Of a DNA stretch of 18,083 nt, positions 6,788-13,704 are shown piece after piece. Position numbers and translations under genes: made by a program. The notes beneath the pieces are model-generated. The model was not told where the DNA came from, ran no database searches, and was given only the letters and a program-made list of their open reading frames with translations. Numbering within the stretch: the stretch's first letter is position 1; every line of letters starts with the position of its first letter. The stretch is taken from the NCBI GenBank assembly GCA_964642165.1, contig CAZXOC010000141.1:1-18083 (forward strand), given 5' to 3'. The stretch comes from CAYRVX01 sp964642165 (GTDB lineage: Bacteria > Planctomycetota > Phycisphaerae > SM23-33).

Positions 6788-9700
6788 ATGTTCACGTCCG
6801 TGGTTCCGCGTTGGCGGCCGCACCTTCTCGCGGCCGGGGTGATCGCCATGGCGCAGCTTCCCCTCATCGGCGGCGAGGTCTGGCCGGGCAAGACCTGGCC
6901 GCGGCGCGAGCCCGCGGAGGTCGGCCTGGACGCCGCGAAGCTGAAGGCCTTCCGCGACTGCGCCGGCGGGCGCGGCTGCGTCGTCCGGCACGGTCGGCTC
7001 GTCTACACCTGGGGCGACGCGGCAAAGCGGGGCGACGTCGCCTCGGCCGCCAAGGTCTTCTACAGCCACTTCCTCTTCAAGGCGGTCGAGCTGGGCGAGC
7101 TGCCCGGCGTGGACGCCAAGGCCGTCACGTACGAGCCGCGCCTGGCCCGGATCAACGCCGGCCTCGGCCACAAGGACCGCGAGATCACCTTCCGCCACTT
7201 CGCCAACCAGGTTTCGTGCTACGGCCTGGCGGAGAAGCCCGGCGAGGCCTACGCCTACAACGACTGGCAGATGGCCCTGTTCTGGGACGTGCTGTTCCTG
7301 AAGGTCTACGGCTCGACGTACGCGACGGTGGACAAGGAGGTCTTCGGCCGCCTGCTGACAGGCCCGCTGGGCTGCGAGGACCGGCCCACGATGCTGGCCT
7401 TCGGCGCGAAGAACCGCGCCGGGCGTGTGGCCGTCTCGCCGCGGGACTTCTGCCGCTTCGGGCTGCTGTACCTTCGCGGCGGTCGGTGGCGCGGCAAGCG
7501 GCTGCTCGCGGAGAAGTACACGAAGATGGCCGCGAGCGAGCCGCTGCCGAACACCATCCCTCGCGCCGGCAGCAAGGCGGCGGAGATGATCCCGCGCCAG
7601 CGGTCCATCGGCTCGGAGCGCATCCCGGACAACCAGACCGACCACATGGGCAGCTACAGTTGGCTGTGGTGGACCAACGGCGTGGACCGCGAGGGCAAGC
7701 GTCACTGGCCGGACGCCCCGAAGGACACGTTCGGCGCCTTCGGGCACGGCGGCATCCGCGCGATGGTCATCCTGCCGGGCCTGGACCTGATCGTCAGTTG
7801 GAACGACAGCAAGACGCGAGGGCGCGAGCGGGAGAACAAGGCGCTGAAGCTCCTGGTGGCGGCGGTCGAGGCCGGCGACAGGGGAGACAAGGGCCCGCGG
7901 GCGGCCGCGGGCGCGGCGACCTGGCCGGCCGCGCCGCCCGGCGAGGCGGGCATGGACGAGGCGCTGCTGGCCAGGGCGCGCAAGTACGCGCTGAGCGGCG
8001 GCGGGTCGGGCTGCATCCTGCGGCACGGCCGGTGTGTCTGCGAGTGGGGCGACCCGAAGCGGCGGTACGACCTGAAGTCCTCGACCAAGTCAATCGGCGT
8101 GACGGCGTTGGGTCTGGCCATCGCCGACGGCCGGATCCGCCTGGCCGACAAGGCGAAGAAGCACCACCCCGCCCTCACCGGCGAGCCGCCCGGCAAGGGC
8201 CGGGCCGCCTGGGCGGACGAGATCACCATCTTCCACCTGGCGACGCAGACGGCCGGGTACGACAAGCCCGGCGGCACGGCGAAGCTGCTGTTTCGGCCGG
8301 GCACGAAGTGGTCCTACAGCGACAGCGGGCCGAACTGGCTGGCCGAGTGCGTCACGCTCGCCTACCAGCGCGACGTGGATGAGCTGATGTTCGAGCGGGT
8401 CCTTCGCCCGCTGGGCATCGCGCGAAGCGACCTGACGTGGCGGCGCAACGCGTACCGCCCGGCGAAGATCGCGGGCGTCATGCGCCGGGAGTTCGGCAGC
8501 GGCGTGCACGCCAACGTCCGGGCGATGGCGCGGATCGGCCTGCTGTACCTGCGCGAGGGTCGCTGGGGCGGCAAGCAGGTCCTGCCGAAGGAGTTCGTCG
8601 CCGCCTGCCGCGTCACGCCGAGGGCCGTCAAGGGCCTGCCCGTGGTGAAGGGCGAGACGTACCCGAAGGCGTCGAACCACTACGGCCTGCTGTGGTGGAA
8701 CAACGGCGACGGCACGCTGAAGAAGGTCCCGCGCGACGCGTACTGGTCGTGGGGGCTGTACGACAGCCTGATCCTCGTGGTCCCGTCGCTGGACGTGGTG
8801 GCGGCGCGGGCGGGCAAGAGCTGGAAGGGCCCGCGGGGCAGCGGCTACGCCAAGCTCGCGCCGTTCTTCGGGCCGATCGCCGCGTCGGTGAAGGACGCGC
8901 CGAAGGGCGTCCGCGGCCCGCGGGGCGCCCGGGCCGCCAAGCAGGCGCCCGGCGGCGCGCCGGTCCCGCCCAGCCCGGTCATCGCCTCGCTCGCCTGGGC
9001 GCCGAAGGGGGCGATCGTCCGCCGGGCCCCCGGCAGCGACAACTGGCCGATCACCTGGGCCGACGACGGCCACCTCTACACCGCCTACGGCGACGGCTGG
9101 GGCTTCGTGCCCAAGGTCCGCGGCAAGCTCAGCCTGGGCTTCGCGCGCGTCGAGGGCTCGCCGCCGCGGTTCCGGGGCGTCAACGTTCGCTCGAAGACCG
9201 GCGAGCAGACCGGCGGCGGCGCCAAGGGCAGGAAGGCCAGCGGCATGCTCTGCGTCGGCGGCACGCTCTACATGCTCGTCCGCAACGCGGGGCTCTCGCA
9301 GCTTGCCTGGTCGAAGGACCACGGCCGCACGTGGAGCTGGGCGGACTGGCGGTTCAGGGAGGGCCTGGCGTGCCCGACGTTCCTGAACTTCGGGCGCGAC
9401 TACGCCGGCGCGCGCGACGGGTACGTCTACGTCTACTCGTTCGACAGCGACAGCGCGTACAGGCCGTCGGATCGGATGATCCTGGCCCGCGTGCCGAAGG
9501 AGCGCATCGTCGACCGCGGGGCGTACGAGTTCTTCGTGAAGCTCGACGGCGCCGGCTCGCCCGTCTGGAGCCGGGACATCCGCCGGCGCGGGGCGGTCTT
9601 CGAGCACGCGGGCCTGTGCTATCGCTCGAACGTCAGCTACAACGCGCCGCTGAAGCGCTACCTGTGGGTGCAGACGATCGGCGGGCGCGACACGCGGTTC

Positions 9701-9925
9701 TCGGGCGGGATCGCCGTCTTCGACGCCCCCGAGCCGTGGGGCCCGTGGACGACGGCGTACTTCACGAAGGCCTGGGACGTCGGCCCCGGCGAGTCGGCGG
9801 GCCTGCCGACCAAGTGGATGAGCGACGACGGGCTCACGCTGCACCTGGTCTTCTCCGGCGACGATGCCTTCTCCGTCCGCAAGGCCGTGCTGACGCTTCG
9901 CGGCGCGTCCGGGAACGCCCGATGA
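6788..9925 (+). CDS. Exported protein with two tandem serine hydrolase (beta-lactamase family) domains and a C-terminal DUF4185-like domain
   Basis: A 1045-residue three-domain protein. Residues 1-28 form a signal peptide (R8 and R10, then a hydrophobic run). Serine hydrolase domain 1 (about 35-365) shows S86-A-A-K89, Y157-N-D and H320-G-G. Domain 2 (about 385-690) shows S431-S-T-K434, Y510-S-D and, where H-G-G is expected, W655-G-L-Y-D. The copies align through GCVVRHG/GCILRHG and WGD, 345 residues apart. These are class C/PBP4-type folds acting as esterases, amidases or peptidases rather than true beta-lactamases. Residues about 735-1040 match the DUF4185/sialidase-like propeller type (NWPITWADDGHLYTAYGDG, SMxxDG-like turns, WGPWTT). 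Its stop overlaps the next start by ATGA, implying coupling. Likely acts outside the cell on a glycan or acylated glycoconjugate; the substrate is unknown. Confidence 0.9.
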   Translation: MFTSVVPRWRPHLLAAGVIAMAQLPLIGGEVWPGKTWPRREPAEVGLDAAKLKAFRDCAGGRGCVVRHGRLVYTWGDAAKRGDVASAAKVFYSHFLFKAVELGELPGVDAKAVTYEPRLARINAGLGHKDREITFRHFANQVSCYGLAEKPGEAYAYNDWQMALFWDVLFLKVYGSTYATVDKEVFGRLLTGPLGCEDRPTMLAFGAKNRAGRVAVSPRDFCRFGLLYLRGGRWRGKRLLAEKYTKMAASEPLPNTIPRAGSKAAEMIPRQRSIGSERIPDNQTDHMGSYSWLWWTNGVDREGKRHWPDAPKDTFGAFGHGGIRAMVILPGLDLIVSWNDSKTRGRERENKALKLLVAAVEAGDRGDKGPRAAAGAATWPAAPPGEAGMDEALLARARKYALSGGGSGCILRHGRCVCEWGDPKRRYDLKSSTKSIGVTALGLAIADGRIRLADKAKKHHPALTGEPPGKGRAAWADEITIFHLATQTAGYDKPGGTAKLLFRPGTKWSYSDSGPNWLAECVTLAYQRDVDELMFERVLRPLGIARSDLTWRRNAYRPAKIAGVMRREFGSGVHANVRAMARIGLLYLREGRWGGKQVLPKEFVAACRVTPRAVKGLPVVKGETYPKASNHYGLLWWNNGDGTLKKVPRDAYWSWGLYDSLILVVPSLDVVAARAGKSWKGPRGSGYAKLAPFFGPIAASVKDAPKGVRGPRGARAAKQAPGGAPVPPSPVIASLAWAPKGAIVRRAPGSDNWPITWADDGHLYTAYGDGWGFVPKVRGKLSLGFARVEGSPPRFRGVNVRSKTGEQTGGGAKGRKASGMLCVGGTLYMLVRNAGLSQLAWSKDHGRTWSWADWRFREGLACPTFLNFGRDYAGARDGYVYVYSFDSDSAYRPSDRMILARVPKERIVDRGAYEFFVKLDGAGSPVWSRDIRRRGAVFEHAGLCYRSNVSYNAPLKRYLWVQTIGGRDTRFSGGIAVFDAPEPWGPWTTAYFTKAWDVGPGESAGLPTKWMSDDGLTLHLVFSGDDAFSVRKAVLTLRGASGNAR

Positions 9926-11850
9926 TCGACCTCTCGTGGGACCACCTGCCGCTCGGGAAGGTGCCGCGCGAGAGCGGCGCGGTGGGGGAGTATCACTGCG
10001 TTCGCCCGGATGCGCGCTACGCCGGCTGGACCGAGCCCACCAACCACTGGTCGTGGAAGCAGGCCAACTGGCGCGTCGACGAGGACGACGGCGCCCGCGT
10101 GCTCCGGCAGCTTCATCGCAGCCGCTACAACAACACGATCCTCGTCCGCGACGCCCGCTTCCGGAAGGTGCAGGCGGCCGACGTGCAGGTCCGGTGCGAC
10201 GAGCCCTCGGGAGAGGCCGGGCTGGTCTTCGCGTACCGCACGGCGCTGGACTACCTCTGCCTGCACCTGGAGGGCGACGGGCTGAAGCTCTCGCGGCGAC
10301 GCGGCGAGCACTTCGAGCTGCTCGGCGAGTCGGCCGGCGTGGCAGCGGCCGGGCGGTGGGTGGCGCTCGGCGTCGCGGCCCGCGAGGATCGCCTGGCGTG
10401 CCTGCTGAACGGCGAGCGGCTCTTCGACGTGCCCATGCTCGGCGCCATCGACGGGGCGGTCGGCCTGCTGGCGAACGTGCCGGCGGCGTTCCGGTCGCTT
10501 CGCGTCGAGGGCGAGACGCCCGCGCCTCGCCGGCCCGGCCCCCGGCCGGACCTGCCGACCATGGAGCTGCTGCGCAGGATCGACGCGCGCGGCTTCGGCA
10601 CGAACCGCCAGGTCCGCTTCGGCGACCTGACCGGCGACGGGCGGCTGGACATCCTTCTCGCCCAGCCGGGCCTGCACCGCGCCGAGCACGCCTACCGCGC
10701 CATCGCCGCCCTGACGGCCATCGACGCGCAGGGCAACGTGCTGTGGCAGTCGGGCTCGCCGCGCGCCGATCCGCCGATGATCACGTGCGACCTGCCGCTG
10801 CAGGTGCACGACGTGGACGGCGACGGCCGGGCCGAGGTGGTCTGCGTGCGGAACTTCGAGGTCGAGTTCCTCGACGGCGCGACGGGCGAGCGGAAGTTCG
10901 CCTGCCCCGTGCCGGAGCATCCGCCGGCGAACGCGCTGCTGGAGCACGTGGTGACGAACTTCGGCTCGCCGACCGGCGCGGACCTCCCCCGCCCGTGGAT
11001 CAACGCGATCGCCTTCGCCGACCTGGCCGGGCGGGGCGCCCGCCGCGACGTGCTCCTGAAGGACCACTACCACCACCTGTGGGCCTTCAGCAGCGAGATG
11101 GAGCCGCTGTGGTCGTTCTGCGGGAACATCGGCCACTTCCCGTTCGTGGCGGACCTCGACGGCGACGGGCGCGACGAGATCGTCGCCGGCTACCACACGC
11201 TCGACAGCGGCGGGCGCATCCTCGAGAACCTGCACTTCGGCGACCACGCCGACGCCATCTTCGCCGGCGACATCCAGGGCTGGGGCGAGCCGAGGGTCGT
11301 CCGCGCGGGCGGCGACGACGGCCTCCTGATATCGAGCTTCCGCGGCGACCTGCTCGTCGTGCACCACGGGCACGTCCAGCGCCTGGGGATCGGCAACTTC
11401 CGCCCCGATCGCCCGGGGCTGGAGTACGTCCTCTGCACGTACTGGGGCGCGCCCGGCATCGTGGCGCTGATCGACGGCGGCGGCAAGCTCGTCTGGTCGC
11501 GGGCGCAGCCCGTGTGCGGCAACACGCTCCAGCCGGTCAACTGGACCGGCGACGGGCGGGAGCTCATCTACTACTCGGCCCATCCCGAGCACGGGGGGCT
11601 GCACGGCGCCGACGGCGAGCGAGTGGTGGCCTTCCCCGACGACGGGCACCCGGAGCTCTGCTCGGAGGTGCTGGACCTCTTCGGCACGGGGCGGGACAAC
11701 CTGGTCGTCTGGGACACGGAGGCGGTCTGGATCTACGGTCCTGCCGGCGAGCCGCCCGCGGGGCCGAGGTACGCCCCGCTGCGCCCGCCGCTGTACAATT
11801 GGTCGAACTACATGGCGTACTGGTCGATCCCGCGGTGGGGCGGTGCCTGA
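9922..11850 (+). CDS. LamG-like jelly-roll plus FG-GAP/VCBS propeller protein, distantly PL11 (rhamnogalacturonan lyase)-like
   Basis: A 642-residue protein starting at the ATG that overlaps the previous stop codon by 4 bp. Residues about 40-198 look like a concanavalin-like jelly roll (paired beta strands, VGLLANVPAAFRSLRVEG ending at 197). Residues about 215-606 form a beta propeller with repeated calcium-type loops: DLTGDGRLDI (235-244), DVDGDGRAEV (297-306), DLDGDGRDEI (411-420) and NWTGDGREL (540-548). The order of these loops with HADAIFAGD (442-450) resembles the PL11 rhamnogalacturonan lyase propeller, so a lyase or glycan-binding role is possible; catalytic residues were not identified. 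The N-terminus has no signal peptide, odd for such a fold, so it may work in the cytoplasm or leave by another route. Confidence 0.8.
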   Translation: MIDLSWDHLPLGKVPRESGAVGEYHCVRPDARYAGWTEPTNHWSWKQANWRVDEDDGARVLRQLHRSRYNNTILVRDARFRKVQAADVQVRCDEPSGEAGLVFAYRTALDYLCLHLEGDGLKLSRRRGEHFELLGESAGVAAAGRWVALGVAAREDRLACLLNGERLFDVPMLGAIDGAVGLLANVPAAFRSLRVEGETPAPRRPGPRPDLPTMELLRRIDARGFGTNRQVRFGDLTGDGRLDILLAQPGLHRAEHAYRAIAALTAIDAQGNVLWQSGSPRADPPMITCDLPLQVHDVDGDGRAEVVCVRNFEVEFLDGATGERKFACPVPEHPPANALLEHVVTNFGSPTGADLPRPWINAIAFADLAGRGARRDVLLKDHYHHLWAFSSEMEPLWSFCGNIGHFPFVADLDGDGRDEIVAGYHTLDSGGRILENLHFGDHADAIFAGDIQGWGEPRVVRAGGDDGLLISSFRGDLLVVHHGHVQRLGIGNFRPDRPGLEYVLCTYWGAPGIVALIDGGGKLVWSRAQPVCGNTLQPVNWTGDGRELIYYSAHPEHGGLHGADGERVVAFPDDGHPELCSEVLDLFGTGRDNLVVWDTEAVWIYGPAGEPPAGPRYAPLRPPLYNWSNYMAYWSIPRWGGA

Positions 11851-11898
11851 CGCGGCCCGCCCTCGCGGGGTCCAGGGAACGGGAGGGTGTTGCGCGAC

Positions 11899-13671
11899 AT
11901 GATGGAATCGCTGATCGAGACGATCGAGCCGGCCTGCGACGCGACGCGGCACCGCGAGCTGCTGGTGGCCTTGTGGGAGCAGGAGCGGCACTTCGACACG
12001 CCGCACCAGCGCCGGGCGGCGGAGATCGCCCGCGACGTGCTGGCCGAAGCCGGCCTGAGCGACGCCGAGCTCGTGCCCTACGCCGCCGACGGGCGGACCC
12101 GCTGGCAGGACTGGACCACGCACCTGGCGTGGGACTGCTCCGCGGCGCGGCTGAGCCTGGGCGAGGACGTGCTGGCCGACCGGTCGACGTGCCCGCAGGC
12201 CGTCGTCTATTGGTCCGGCCCGCTGGCCGAGACGACCGCGCCGATCGTCGACGGCGACGCCCTGGAGGACCTCCGCCCGGACGACGTTCGCGGCCGGTTC
12301 GTCCTGACAGCCAGGCCCCCTCGCGAGATGAAGCAGCGCCTGCTCGGCGCCGAGCCGCTGGCCGTCGTCAGCGACTACCTCGGCGAGACGCGCGGCGCCG
12401 ACGAGCACACCACCAAGTGGTGCAACACGTGGGCCGACGGGCCCGGCGGGTGGTACTTCCGCGCGTGCGACAAGGTGCTTGCGGGCTTTTGCCTGAGCCC
12501 CGCGGCCGGGGGGCGCCTTCGCGAGCGCCTCGCCGCCGAGCCGGACGTGCGCGTGACGGGCTTCTGCGAGAGCCGGCTGTACGAGGGCGCCGGGCAGTGC
12601 GCGACGGCCGTCCTGCCGGGGCGCCAGCGCGCACGCGAGGTGTGGCTCTTCGGCCACGCCTGCGAGCAGGGCGCCCACGACAACGCCAGCGGGGTGAGCA
12701 TCTACGTGGAGGCCCTCCGCCTGCTGGCCGGGCTGATCGAGGCGGGCGCGCTGCCGCGCCCGCGGTACAGCATCCGCGTGGTCACGACGGAGGAATGCCT
12801 GGGCATGCTGGCGTTCGCCACGGGTCGCCCGGATCTGCTCGCGCGGGCGCTGGTGGGGATGAACGTGGACGCCGCCGGCGACGCCACCGAGCCGGACCGC
12901 CCGATGGGGCTGCACTACGGCCCGCTGTCGATGCCGAACTTCGGCTGGGCCGTGGCGGGCGAGCTGGGGCGGCTGCTGTCCGCCCGGAGCGGCGGGGGCT
13001 ACCACGTTCGCTGCCCGTGCGAGCCGCCGTCGTCCGACGACATGATCGCCGACCCCAACTGCGGCGTGCCGACGCTGTGGCTGGGCACCGGGAGCACGGC
13101 GACCGGCTACCACTCCAGCGCGGACACGCCCGACGTGTGCTCGGACGTGACGCTCCGCAGCAACCTGCTGCTGGTGGCGGCCTGGGCGTATACGATGGCC
13201 GACCTGGACGACCGGCACGTCGCGGCGCTGCTGCCGGGGGCGGCGAGGTGGATCGACGAGCAGCTTCAGGCCGACCGGGAGGGCGACGCGCTGGAGCTGC
13301 GCCGCTGGGTGGCGGGGCGGATGCTCCGGGAGCCCGCGCGGTGGGGCGTCTCGGCGTCGATCTACGAAGCCGTCGCCGCGCGGTACGGCCCGCCAGGCGG
13401 CGAGCCGCTGGGCGGCCTGCCGACCGGGCGCCCCCGGTACGTCCGACGCACCTGGGGCACGTGCACGCTGGAGACGCTGCCGGCGCAGCGCACCGAGGGC
13501 CTCAGCCGCTGGAGCGGCTGGCAGAACGCCGCGCTGTTCTGGACGCACGGCGGGCGGAGCCTCGAGGCCGTCGAACGCCTCACCCGCGCCGAGGTGGGCT
13601 CCGTGCCCGACGGAGCACTGCGGCGGCTCTTCGAGGCCTGCGTCGAGGCCGACCTCGCGGCGCGAGGGTAA
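11899..13671 (+). CDS. M28/DUF4910-like zinc aminopeptidase family protein
   Basis: A 590-residue protein from the ATG at 11899. A GTG at 11887 preceded by AGGGA is an alternative start giving 594 residues. The C-terminal catalytic region holds likely zinc ligands of M28-type peptidases: H253 in FGHACEQG, D261 in HDNASG, E298-E299 in TTEECLG, D324 in MNVDAAGD and H405 in TGYHSSADTPD. The classic HxD is HAC here, as in DUF4910-type members where the pattern varies. The inserted N-terminal part (about 90-225) fits a PA-like domain of this superfamily. No signal peptide, so cytoplasmic. It lies 48 nt after the propeller gene and 33 nt before the transporter. It could cleave a peptide or an amide-linked substituent from imported material; the substrate is unknown. 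Confidence 0.85.
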   Translation: MMESLIETIEPACDATRHRELLVALWEQERHFDTPHQRRAAEIARDVLAEAGLSDAELVPYAADGRTRWQDWTTHLAWDCSAARLSLGEDVLADRSTCPQAVVYWSGPLAETTAPIVDGDALEDLRPDDVRGRFVLTARPPREMKQRLLGAEPLAVVSDYLGETRGADEHTTKWCNTWADGPGGWYFRACDKVLAGFCLSPAAGGRLRERLAAEPDVRVTGFCESRLYEGAGQCATAVLPGRQRAREVWLFGHACEQGAHDNASGVSIYVEALRLLAGLIEAGALPRPRYSIRVVTTEECLGMLAFATGRPDLLARALVGMNVDAAGDATEPDRPMGLHYGPLSMPNFGWAVAGELGRLLSARSGGGYHVRCPCEPPSSDDMIADPNCGVPTLWLGTGSTATGYHSSADTPDVCSDVTLRSNLLLVAAWAYTMADLDDRHVAALLPGAARWIDEQLQADREGDALELRRWVAGRMLREPARWGVSASIYEAVAARYGPPGGEPLGGLPTGRPRYVRRTWGTCTLETLPAQRTEGLSRWSGWQNAALFWTHGGRSLEAVERLTRAEVGSVPDGALRRLFEACVEADLAARG

Positions 13672-13704
13672 CCGCGCGGCGGCCGCTCGATTTAAGAGGA
13701 TGGC

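Noticed and set aside
6650..8026. N-terminal extension of the FGE-like gene into the divergent region and serine hydrolase gene
   Set aside because: It has no domain, overlaps the divergent gene, and would hide the lipoprotein signal that begins at 6649.
11855..11875. Short hairpin (CCCGC and GCGGG, 4-nt loop) between the propeller and peptidase genes as a terminator
   Set aside because: The stem is only 5 bp with no T-run and lies inside a closely spaced operon; expected by chance at this GC content.
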